Part shown: piece after piece, positions 17,719-23,743 of the stretch
How positions within the stretch are numbered: position 1 is the stretch's first letter
How the letters are laid out: the number at the start of each line of letters is the position of its first letter
IMG/VR virus record: IMGVR_UViG_3300035703_000408
Span: 1 to 23,743 of that record
DNA length: 23,743 nucleotides
Strand: one strand, 5' to 3'
Source: a virus
Made by a program: the position numbers and the translations under genes
Notes under the pieces: model-generated
Database searches by the model: none
What the model saw: only the letters and a program-made list of their open reading frames with translations
What the model was told of the DNA's origin: nothing

Positions 17719-18399
17719 TTATTTGCTCAACTCGATTAGGTTTTGCACAAACTCAGTATCAAGAGCCTGTTTCTTGAACACATCTTTTACTGACATTTTG
17801 AGTACCTTCAAAGCCTTGCCGCTGCTGAGTTCACTGGACTCTATCAGTTCTATCAGTTCAAGCATTGTGCTTTCGTTGATAGTCGGCTTTCTTTTTTCAG
17901 GTGGTTCTGGTTGCGTAACAACACTTAAAAATTCATAAGCCGGACTTTGTTTTCGACTTTCAAGGTTCGCCTTGTCCAAATAACGCAAAACTTTATATTC
18001 GCTGTAGTCAATCTTTGCATACTTACGGCGACCGTCAATCTGAATGATAGGTGTGTCAATTTCACCATCTTCCGGTATTTTTAGTTCCAAGTCACGCTCA
18101 GTAAACATTACAGGTGTATCCAGTGAGTGTTCTGGCAAACCTAGTTTTTGTTCAAATTCTCTTGCGTTCTTTTCACTGATACCACGGATAGGACTTGGGC
18201 CGACCATTTGTGTAAGGTATGTGCTGGTGGCATAACCCAACTCCTTGCTCAATTCTGTTTGCCCACCGAACTTAGATATTAGATGACGTAAGTTACACCT
18301 TCTGTAACCTTGAACAATCTCATGCTTACTTTTATTGCTGATTAAATTAGCAAATTCCTCAGCTTGTGTATCTTTATCTTGCTCCAATACGTCATTCAT
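17719..18399 (-). CDS. CI-like phage repressor without a peptidase domain
   Basis: I start at ATG 18399 (MNDVLEQDKD) because GGAG lies just upstream, within the ATG-containing extension. The 226-aa protein has a helix-turn-helix region, RRCNLRHLISKFGGQTELSKELGY followed by ATSTYLTQMVGPSPIRGISEKNAREFEQKLG. This is the form seen in CI-type repressors of many proteobacterial prophages. The C-terminal half lacks the S24/LexA serine-lysine autocleavage signature and instead has a long helical tail (ESTMLELIELIESSELSSGKAL). Induction may therefore not work by RecA-stimulated self-cleavage. It is divergent from the Cro-like gene, and the palindrome TTTAGCTAAA lies directly in front of it. Confidence 0.82.
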   Translation of the reverse strand: MNDVLEQDKDTQAEEFANLISNKSKHEIVQGYRRCNLRHLISKFGGQTELSKELGYATSTYLTQMVGPSPIRGISEKNAREFEQKLGLPEHSLDTPVMFTERDLELKIPEDGEIDTPIIQIDGRRKYAKIDYSEYKVLRYLDKANLESRKQSPAYEFLSVVTQPEPPEKRKPTINESTMLELIELIESSELSSGKALKVLKMSVKDVFKKQALDTEFVQNLIELSK

Positions 18400-18410
18400 A
18401 AAGCACTCCA

Positions 18411-18654
18411 TTTAGCTAAAGTTAAATAAAAAAGCATAGTTGTTGCAAATAATATACCGCAAAAGCTAAAGAATTGCACAAGGAATTAGCCTAATCTAAC
18501 AAAAAAGTTAGATACAACTAACAAACATTGAGAACGCTCAAAAGTTTGCTTACAATCCGAGTTGAAAATTTGTTTGCACGTTAAGAAAAAATTCTTGCAA
18601 TCACTTTTTGCGTGTGCTAAAATTAGTGCAAACTTTATGGTATCGCACTGAATC
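18411..18654. promoter_or_regulatory. Immunity control region between repressor and Cro-like gene
   Basis: A rightward promoter is clear: TTGCAA (18595-18600), 17-base spacer, TAAAAT (18618-18623). It is flanked by an inverted pair GTTTGCAC (18572-18579) and GTGCAAAC (18626-18633), good candidates for repressor or Cro sites. Further left are the inverted repeat TCTAAC-AAAAAA-GTTAGA (18495-18512), AAAAGCTAAAG near 18462 and the palindrome TTTAGCTAAA (18411-18420) before the repressor. The leftward repressor promoter cannot be pinned down; TATATTAT read leftward near 18452-18459 is a candidate -10. Confidence 0.6.
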
Positions 18655-18933
18655 ATGCAATCACAACCCAAAACACCACTATTAGAGTTGCTTCGGCAAT
18701 GCACACCAGCGGAGCGCGAGGAAATCGCGCAAGCTGCTAACACCTCCGTTGGTTATCTTTACATCTTGGCAGGGTGCCACCGCAAGCTGGTGAACCTGCA
18801 ACTCGCACTCGCCATTGAGGACACAACCAGGGACATGAATCGTTTGACTGATGGGCGCGTGCCGGTCGTGACAGCGCGGGAACTGGCCGCGATGTGCGAA
18901 ATCCGTCAGTTTGACAACTTGGCAGCGGCCTAA
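18655..18933 (+). CDS. Cro/YdaS-like regulatory protein, 92 aa
   Basis: The protein is a compact helix-turn-helix: TPLLELLRQCTPAEREEIAQAANTS, then VGYLYILAGCHRKLVNLQLALAIE. Its C-terminal segment, NRLTDGRVPVVTARELAAMCEI, is the layout of YdaS/Cro-type antirepressors. It is the first gene on the rightward side of the immunity region and opposes the CI-like gene. The start lacks a clear ribosome binding site and the leader is only about 25 bases. It probably represses the ci promoter and opens the lytic pathway toward the primase-helicase. Confidence 0.82.
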   Translation: MQSQPKTPLLELLRQCTPAEREEIAQAANTSVGYLYILAGCHRKLVNLQLALAIEDTTRDMNRLTDGRVPVVTARELAAMCEIRQFDNLAAA

Positions 18934-18947
18934 ATCAACCAAAAAAG

Positions 18948-18978
18948 AAGCCCCTCGGCACTTGATACAGAGGGGCTT
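18948..18978. terminator. 9-bp GC hairpin between the Cro-like gene and the primase
   Basis: AAGCCCCTC (18948-18956) and GAGGGGCTT (18970-18978) form a perfect stem with a 13-base loop. Rightward only TTT follows; leftward the stem is followed by CTTTTTT. It therefore looks like a terminator for leftward transcription and at most an attenuator for the rightward early transcript that must continue into the primase gene. Confidence 0.6.
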
Positions 18979-19055
18979 TGACGTTCTCTAACGGAACATA
19001 CAGAGACAAAACGATTGACTACCAATCAACCATTAACTTGCAGGAATATTTTACC

Positions 19056-21572
19056 ATGCTTTCTATCAAAAACCAAGCAATCGCTAAATTTGACATTCCA
19101 GAGTTGCTAAAAGCGCAACACAATTGGCTGGTCTGGAGATTGACGCAAAAACCAGGGCAGAAAAAACCATCCAAAATTCCCTATTACGCGACCAACGGCG
19201 TGATGCGTTCGGGTGAACAGGGTAGTCAAGAGGACAGGGCACAACTTGTTAGCTTTGAGGAAGCACTGGCAGCGGCAGAGCGCGGCGGGTTCTCAGGCGT
19301 TGGCATGGCACTGCTACCTGGCTTGGACATTGTTGCACTCGACTTTGACAACTGCGTGGACGACACTGGCAAGATAACGGTACCCTTTATTACCGATGTG
19401 GCGACTTCGACATATACCGAGTATTCACCAAGCGGTACCGGAATCCGCGCTTTCATGCGCGGAACACTACCGAGTAAAAAGGACACAAAACCGCTTGACG
19501 GTGGCTTTGCCGTAGAGGTGTTTGGTGACAGCGGCTTTGTGACCGTCACCGGCAATGTGGTACCTGAATGTGCCATGTTCGGCTGTGAAACCGAGGTGGT
19601 GGAGTTGACCGAGGACGTACTGGCGCTGTACCGCGACCGCTTTGGTGAAGTGCCGAGCGCGGGTGGGTCGGCGGGTGCCAGTGGTGCGTTGGATGAAAAC
19701 GACGCTTTCATGCTGAGTGTAAACTTGACACTTGGCTGGACGTTGCAGGATGCCAGAGGGGTGTTGTTTGACTGCGACCCTGGGTGCGACCGTGACCATT
19801 GGGTGAAAGCGGGTATGGCGTTGCATTATGAGTTGGGCGGGTCGGACGAGGCGTTGCGGCTGTACGATGAGTGGTCATCGGGCGGGGCAAACTATGTCAG
19901 TTTTGCCGATGTGCAAGGTCGCTGGCGGTCGTTCAAACCAAGCAAGGGTAACGGCAATCAAATTACAGGCAAGTGGCTGGTTCATTGGCAAGGTGAGAGT
20001 AATAGGCGTAAGGCTTACGCTCAGACTGAGAAGTGGAAGGCTGAAATCAAGAGCACGAGGGACGAATACACGCTCCGCGAGTGTGTCGTCCCAAAGATAA
20101 AAGCTGACCCGATATTGGGCAAGCTGGAGCGTGAATCACTGGCACAGGATTTGCGCGATGCTTTGCGTAGCGCAGGTACGAAGCTACCTATTGGTGAGTG
20201 TCGCAAGATGATTAGCCCTATCAGGGTCAAGTCCGACGGGGATATACCGGAGTGCTTTCAGGACGTGGTGTATGTGACCGATATGGACAAGTTTTATTGC
20301 AAAAAAAGCGGTGAGATTTTGACCGTACAGGGGTTCAACAGCAAATTCAATCGTGACATGCCGAGAGATGAACACGGCAACGTTGTTGCATCGGCAAACG
20401 TATTAGCCACTGAGAAGTACCAGATACCAACGGTGTTACGGGTCATGTATGCACCCCACATGCCAGAGTTTTTCAGTGACCCATGCAACTATACCGAGGA
20501 TGCGGCAACTTTTTTAAACAGTTTCCGACCCGAATCAGTGCCAGTGGAAGCGCAAGAGATTGTGGCAGGTAGCGACGGTGCTGTGGCTGTGGACAGATTG
20601 AAGTTTCACATCGAGCAGGTGTTGTGCGGTGGGCGGCAGGATGTTGCCGACTTGCTGATTAGTTATCTGGCGTTCTGTGTACAAAACCCTGGTGTTAAGG
20701 TGCGCTGGATGCCAGTCATAAAGGGTCTGGAAGGGGACGGTAAATCTTTGCTTCTCACGCTAATGGCAAACGTGATGGGTATTAACAACGTCAAGCCCAT
20801 TAGTTTGACAGAAATATTATCAGCTTTCACCGGATGGGGCGAGGGTGCTTGCTTTGCAGCTTTTGAAGAATTGAGGCTGCAAGGACACAACCGTTTTGAC
20901 GTACACAACACCATTAAACCGTTCATCACAAACGACATGGTGAATATTCACAAGAAGGGGCGCGATGGTTATAAGGCTATCAATGTGACCAACTACATAG
21001 CATTTACCAACTCGAAGGATGCTTTACCTATTGGTGACAGCGACCGACGCTTTATGGTCATTTTCACAAAATTTGAATCAAGGGTACAACTTGATTCGCT
21101 TCTGGCTTCTCGCGGTGGGGCGGCGCATTACTTCTCGCAGCTTAACGACTCCTTTGCTACGCATTTTGCTACTTTCCGTAGGTGGCTATTGGACTACCCA
21201 ATGGCAGCGGGTTTTAACCCCAACAGTACAGCACCCATTACCGATGAAAAACAGCGAATGATTGCCATGAATGTCAGCGAGGAATCCATAGCAATAAAGG
21301 ATGTAATTGCAGAAGGTGGCATGGGTATCACTGAAAACGCTGTGGTGTCCAGCATTTTGAGGGACAGAGTTAATGCTTTTGAGGGCGATATACACATGGA
21401 CAAACGCACATTCAGCATTGAAATGAAAAAACTAGGATGGGAACAACACGCAAAAACTGAACGAGTTTGTGGAAAACCCGACCGAATTTGGCTCAGAGGT
21501 GGTGTAACTTGGAACAAAGAGTTAAAGGCAAAACTTGAAAATCCGACAGGTACACAAGGATTTGAGTTCTGA
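19056..21572 (+). CDS. Phage primase-helicase (prim-pol-like N-terminus, SF3/D5-type helicase)
   Basis: ATG 19056 is preceded by CAGGAA; the longer frame begins at TTG within a hairpin. The 838-aa protein has an N-terminal primase-polymerase-like domain (NWLVWRLTQK, GVGMALLPGLDIVALDFDN with the metal-binding D-x-D, EYSPSGTGIRAFMRG). A PriCT-like domain follows (GCDRDHWVKAGMALHYELGG, LYDEWSSGG), about residues 220-325. The C-terminal superfamily 3-type ATPase has Walker A GLEGDGKS (557-564), Walker B CFAAFEEL (599-606) and sensor FTNSKDALPIGDSDRRF with N652 and the arginine finger region. It should synthesise primers and unwind DNA. The adjacent iteron region downstream is its likely origin. 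Confidence 0.92.
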   Translation: MLSIKNQAIAKFDIPELLKAQHNWLVWRLTQKPGQKKPSKIPYYATNGVMRSGEQGSQEDRAQLVSFEEALAAAERGGFSGVGMALLPGLDIVALDFDNCVDDTGKITVPFITDVATSTYTEYSPSGTGIRAFMRGTLPSKKDTKPLDGGFAVEVFGDSGFVTVTGNVVPECAMFGCETEVVELTEDVLALYRDRFGEVPSAGGSAGASGALDENDAFMLSVNLTLGWTLQDARGVLFDCDPGCDRDHWVKAGMALHYELGGSDEALRLYDEWSSGGANYVSFADVQGRWRSFKPSKGNGNQITGKWLVHWQGESNRRKAYAQTEKWKAEIKSTRDEYTLRECVVPKIKADPILGKLERESLAQDLRDALRSAGTKLPIGECRKMISPIRVKSDGDIPECFQDVVYVTDMDKFYCKKSGEILTVQGFNSKFNRDMPRDEHGNVVASANVLATEKYQIPTVLRVMYAPHMPEFFSDPCNYTEDAATFLNSFRPESVPVEAQEIVAGSDGAVAVDRLKFHIEQVLCGGRQDVADLLISYLAFCVQNPGVKVRWMPVIKGLEGDGKSLLLTLMANVMGINNVKPISLTEILSAFTGWGEGACFAAFEELRLQGHNRFDVHNTIKPFITNDMVNIHKKGRDGYKAINVTNYIAFTNSKDALPIGDSDRRFMVIFTKFESRVQLDSLLASRGGAAHYFSQLNDSFATHFATFRRWLLDYPMAAGFNPNSTAPITDEKQRMIAMNVSEESIAIKDVIAEGGMGITENAVVSSILRDRVNAFEGDIHMDKRTFSIEMKKLGWEQHAKTERVCGKPDRIWLRGGVTWNKELKAKLENPTGTQGFEF

Positions 21573-21613
21573 ATTTGCCGCTGAGTATCAGTTACGTTCA
21601 ATGCCAGTGAGGT

Positions 21614-21629
21614 GTTTTCTATAGAAAAC
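21614..21629. repeat. 16-bp perfect palindrome GTTTTCTATAGAAAAC
   Basis: The sequence equals its own reverse complement over 16 bases and lies just after the primase-helicase gene, beside the longer inverted repeat. It has the symmetry of a dimeric DNA-binding site. Confidence 0.6.
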
Positions 21630-21636
21630 GAGCTTA

Positions 21637-21690
21637 AAAACTGTAGAAAAAACATCAATATTTCAAAACTGATGTTTTTTCTACAGTTTT
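21637..21690. terminator. 21-bp perfect inverted repeat after the primase-helicase gene
   Basis: 21637-21657 is the exact reverse complement of 21670-21690, with a 12-base loop. The stem contains AAAAAA/TTTTTT blocks and ends in TTTT, so it can act as a bidirectional terminator. Twenty-one perfect base pairs exceed what termination needs, and a cruciform or protein-binding role near the putative origin is possible. Confidence 0.65.
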
Positions 21691-21947
21691 AAAGTTGAAA
21701 ACGTAACTAACCTTAACTTTAGTTACGTTTTCAGTTACAGCCTAAGTCCTTGTTTTTATTTATCTTTTTTTATTTTGTAACTGTGTAACTGTGTAACTAA
21801 TAAAAATAGGTTATAGAAAAAAAGATTGTGTATATAAAAATATATTTTTATATAAAAGGATTTTGAGAGTTAGTTACGTAACAAGTTACAAATTGGTTAA
21901 ACGGTATTTTTTGAGGAATTTCCTCAGATTTTTAAAAGGTGATTTTT

Positions 21948-22412
21948 ATGACGGATTTGAAAAACACAACACTGGACGACATTGCTGGCGTGATTGGTTT
22001 CAGTGCCACGGTCAGGCTTGCGGCGCATTACGGTGGGCGTGACCTTCACGTACCCCTGGCAATAAATGACTCGCATCCAGTGTGCAAACTGATTGGCACA
22101 TCAAGGATGCAAAGATTGAACAAGGAGTGGGGAGGGCAAAGGCTATCAGTCCCAAGCCTTAATTTGGTTGATTGCGAGGTGCGTAGCGGTAGGGTGCTGA
22201 CGCTGCTACTGGCAGGGTTATCGACTAGCCAAACAGCAAACATCACTGGCTTAACTGAGCGCAGGGTTCAACAGTTGAAAAAAGATTACGTGGAAGAAGG
22301 GTTACTGGATTCCGACAATCAAACTGAGCAGCCAAAAATCGAGGAAAAAATGGTTTTGGAAAATGCCTGGGGAATTTCCCGACCCGATTTTGAACTGAAA
22401 ACTGGCACCTGA
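21948..22412 (+). CDS. Mor-like DNA-binding regulator, 154 aa
   Basis: AAGGTG lies just before ATG 21948 (MTDLKNTTLDDIAGVIG). The middle matches the Mor/C transcription activator pattern: IAGVIGFSATVRLAAHYGGRDLHVPL, HPVCKLIGTSRMQRLNKEWGGQRLSVP, with the two repeated G-G-x-x-L-x-V-P units. The C-terminal helix-turn-helix is LSTSQTANITGLTERRVQQLKKD. In Mu-like phages such proteins activate middle or late promoters. Here it may control late genes or the neighbouring origin. The acidic tail (about 30 residues) is low complexity, and its coding DNA blends into the palindromic repeats downstream. Confidence 0.75.
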   Translation: MTDLKNTTLDDIAGVIGFSATVRLAAHYGGRDLHVPLAINDSHPVCKLIGTSRMQRLNKEWGGQRLSVPSLNLVDCEVRSGRVLTLLLAGLSTSQTANITGLTERRVQQLKKDYVEEGLLDSDNQTEQPKIEEKMVLENAWGISRPDFELKTGT

Positions 22413-22604
22413 AATTTCAAAGCAAAATTTGAATCTGATTTTTGATGGGAAATTGAAGCCTGAAATTTCAGTCGATTTTTTGAATCCGATTTTTCACTCA
22501 AAATTTGAAAGCAAAATTTATGCCGGAAATCCAGTTTGAAAATTCAAACCAAAAACTTGTACCGGAACAAGTTTTGCAGCAAAAGTTTGCATCGGTGCAA
22601 ACTT
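22410..22604. repeat. Cluster of short palindromes and hairpins
   Basis: The palindromes in order are TGAAATTTCA (22410-22419 and again 22461-22470), TCAAAATTTGA (22498-22508) and GTTTGAA-AA-TTCAAAC (22534-22549). A 9-bp hairpin AAAACTTGT/ACAAGTTTT (22552-22575) and a 9-bp hairpin AAGTTTGCA/TGCAAACTT (22583-22604) follow. The first part also looks like a degenerate direct repeat with a period of about 51 bases, marked by GAATC(C/T)GATTTTT. No gene is visible between the Mor-like stop and 22698. Confidence 0.65.
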
Positions 22605-22622
22605 ACCCGCAACACCATTGAA

Positions 22623-22663
22623 AAAGCCCTTAAAAACGCTTTGTAGGCGTTTTTAAGGGCTTT
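22623..22663 (+). terminator. Strong terminator-like hairpin
   Basis: AAAGCCCTTAAAAACGC (22623-22639) pairs perfectly with 22647-22663 around a 7-base loop, a 17-bp stem that ends in TTT. It closes the rightward transcription unit of the Mor-like gene and, read the other way, follows the leftward 78-aa gene, so it is probably bidirectional. Confidence 0.8.
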
Positions 22664-22698
22664 GGTAGGGGTATGTATGGGTTTGGTTTTAAATCGCT

Positions 22699-22935
22699 CT
22701 AATCGCGTTTTGTAGCCCACTCAGCGGAGCAGTCAACTAGACCTAGCGCGTGTAAAGCTAAAGTAAATTCCCCTTCTGTAAATCCGTTTTCCTTTACCCA
22801 ATCGTCAACACCTTTGTCGTTAACTTCTTTAAATTTTAAATACATGCTTATGGGTATTTCCGATTCTTCCATAACATCTAACATTTTGCAGTGAATTTTG
22901 CAAACGTTAATCAGGTCGTCATAATTTTTCATCAT
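22699..22935 (-). CDS. Small acidic protein of unknown function, 78 aa
   Basis: AAGGA lies 8 bases before ATG 22935 (MMKNYDDLINVCKIHCKML), so the longer upstream frame is not used. The protein is small and acidic, with ISMYLKFKEVNDKGVDDWVKENG and a C-terminal helix (FTLALHALGLVDCSAEW), and four cysteines without a metal-site pattern. It is an isolated leftward gene facing the strong hairpin at 22623-22663. A TTTGCTAA motif occurs about 60 bases upstream. I recognise no family. Confidence 0.6.
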   Translation of the reverse strand: MMKNYDDLINVCKIHCKMLDVMEESEIPISMYLKFKEVNDKGVDDWVKENGFTEGEFTLALHALGLVDCSAEWATKRD

Positions 22936-23235
22936 TAATTTTTCCTTAAACTGAGTATTTACCACAGCGTTAACTCTACATCATTTGTTTTCATTAGCAA
23001 AACCGAGCAACGAACACTTTTTAGTGCGTTGCACGAAAAACGTGTGAAATAACATCTTTTTCTGCATGTACATTACATTATTTAGGTAAGTATCATGATA
23101 ATGGCAGTTATCATGAAAGTTTTATAAAATAAATATCAATAAAATCATAGACTTACAACAACTTAAAATATTTTGTTGTATTTAAGCAACATATTAAACT
23201 TTTTTCACTTTTTACTCCTATTTTTAAAACAATCC
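22936..23235. other. AT-rich gene-free stretch with a 9-bp inverted repeat
   Basis: The stretch has no credible gene. It holds TTTGCTAA on the minus strand (22994-23001), which matches the motif in the divergent early promoter region. It also holds a perfect inverted repeat TCATGATAA (23093-23101) / TTATCATGA (23108-23116) with a 6-base spacer, a likely operator-sized site. The remainder is strongly AT-rich, consistent with promoters for the 78-aa gene, but none is clear. Confidence 0.5.
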
Positions 23236-23421
23236 GGCTCACTTTTCAAATGAACAGGGCAGCTTTTCCAATTTCAAAATGAATAGGGTCACTTTCATTT
23301 TGAACAGGGTCACTTTTCAAATGAACGGGCTAACTTTTCAAATGAACAGGGTCACTTTTCAAATGAACAGGGTCACTTTCATTTTGAACAGGCTACCTTT
23401 TCAAATGAACGGGCTGACTTT
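23236..23421. repeat. Array of about nine 21-bp repeats, GGGTCACTTTTCAAATGAACA type
   Basis: The unit GGGTCACTTTTCAAATGAACA recurs about nine times with variation. Two alternating forms differ in the centre: CTTTTCAAATGAAC and CTTTCATTTTGAAC. The second centre is close to the first read in reverse. Repeated terminal motifs of this sort are found at the ends of some IS21-family elements, but no transposase is present here. Frames through the array yield only the repetitive peptide MNRVTFQMNRVTF and are not genes. Confidence 0.75.
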
Positions 23422-23486
23422 TTGCCAGTGCATCGAGAGTAGTGCCAGCGGCTATCCTTACCAGGTATATAACATTCCATCAAAAT

Positions 23487-23743
23487 TGACCACTGCACCA
23501 CTGCAAAGCCTGACCACTGGCACCACTGCAAAGCCTGACCACTGCACCACTGCAAAGCCTGACCACTGCACCACTGCAAAGCCTGACCACTGCACCACTG
23601 CAAAGCCTGACCACTGGCACCACTGCAAAGCCTGACCACTGGCACCACTGCAAAGCCTGACCACTGCACCACTGCAAAGCCTGACCACTGCACCACTGCA
23701 AAGCCTGACCACTGCACCACTGCAAAGCCTGACCACTGGCACC
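23487..23743. repeat. 24/25-bp tandem repeat array reaching the window edge
   Basis: Ten full copies and a partial copy of TGACCACTGCACCACTGCAAAGCC occur head to tail with no spacers. Copies 2, 6 and 7 (and the partial eleventh) have one extra G, reading CCACTGGCACCACTG, giving 25 bases. Each unit contains CCACTG twice. It is a minisatellite-like array and not a CRISPR. It shares the CACTGGCA word that is over-represented throughout the window. The array may have broken the assembly, since it runs to the last base. Confidence 0.85.

Larger units (their letters stand above)
21573..21947. other. Candidate replication origin: GTAAC iterons, palindromes and an AT-rich segment
   Basis: No gene lies in this stretch. 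GTAAC or its complement GTTAC occurs ten times (near 21591, 21703, 21722, 21734, 21777, 21785, 21793, 21873, 21878 and 21885). The occurrences include a tandem run with 8-base period (GTAACTGT twice plus GTAACT) and the palindrome GTTACGTAAC (21873-21882). Between them is a 24-base perfect palindrome of A and T only at 21831-21854, within a long AT-rich stretch that could melt easily. Iterons plus an unwinding element next to a primase-helicase gene is the classic look of an origin. The same motifs could instead be operators for the Mor-like gene that follows. Confidence 0.55.

Noticed and set aside
23279-23743. Open frames encoding MNRVTFQMN-type and SGQALQWC-type peptides
   Set aside because: They are translations of the tandem repeats, present in several frames on both strands, with no ribosome binding sites.
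23487-23743. CRISPR array
   Set aside because: The units are contiguous with no unique spacers, and no cas genes are present.

Overview
The window reads as a temperate, siphovirus-like phage of a proteobacterium. Genes are short, tightly packed and often coupled by 4-base ATGA overlaps. Structural, integration, replication, methylation, toxin-antitoxin and immunity genes are all present, and no chromosomal housekeeping gene is visible. The 3' half of a tRNA-Cys resembles gammaproteobacterial and betaproteobacterial tRNA-Cys, but I cannot name the host from sequence alone. Genes have moderate GC by eye, while control regions are strongly AT-rich.

Layout: (1) 1-2703, rightward end of the tail module: a partial gene, a 134-aa protein, a 658-aa tail hub-like protein and a 76-aa protein. 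(2) 2704-4263, an attachment site made of the 3' half of tRNA-Cys, then a tyrosine integrase. Tail genes lie on one side of the att core and int on the other, so this is the arrangement of attP in circular or virion DNA, not of an integrated prophage end. (3) 4133-12788, a long leftward operon ending in an excisionase-like gene. From its promoter it encodes an unknown 192-aa protein, a DUF2800 nuclease-like protein, a DUF2815 ssDNA-binding-like protein, a 91-aa protein, a B-family-like DNA polymerase, a VRR-NUC nuclease, an 88-aa protein, dUTPase, an SNF2-type helicase and a DUF3310 protein. (4) 12789-12975, a divergent control region. (5) 12976-16769, a rightward cassette of very small genes, two of them zinc ribbons, with an N6-adenine-type DNA methyltransferase. 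(6) 16766-17667, a BrnT/BrnA toxin-antitoxin pair and a 77-aa basic protein. (7) 17719-18933, the immunity region, with a CI-like repressor and a divergent Cro-like gene. (8) 19056-22412, a primase-helicase, an AT-rich iteron and palindrome region that looks like a replication origin, and a Mor-like regulator. (9) 22410-23743, palindromes, a strong terminator, one small gene and two different tandem repeat arrays running off the window.

The most striking object is in the SNF2 helicase. An intein of about 291 aa with complete splicing motifs interrupts helicase motif II. Its central region makes no recognisable sense in the helicase frame, but in the +1 frame the same DNA encodes a zinc ribbon, a NUMOD3-like segment and an EDxHD (Vsr-like) homing endonuclease. 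The endonuclease therefore sits out of frame inside the intein that it presumably mobilises. Second-tier observations are a 131-nt structured leader directly in front of the DNA polymerase start codon, about 22 copies of the octamer TGCCAGTG or its complement (under 1 expected by chance), and the iteron-rich origin candidate.
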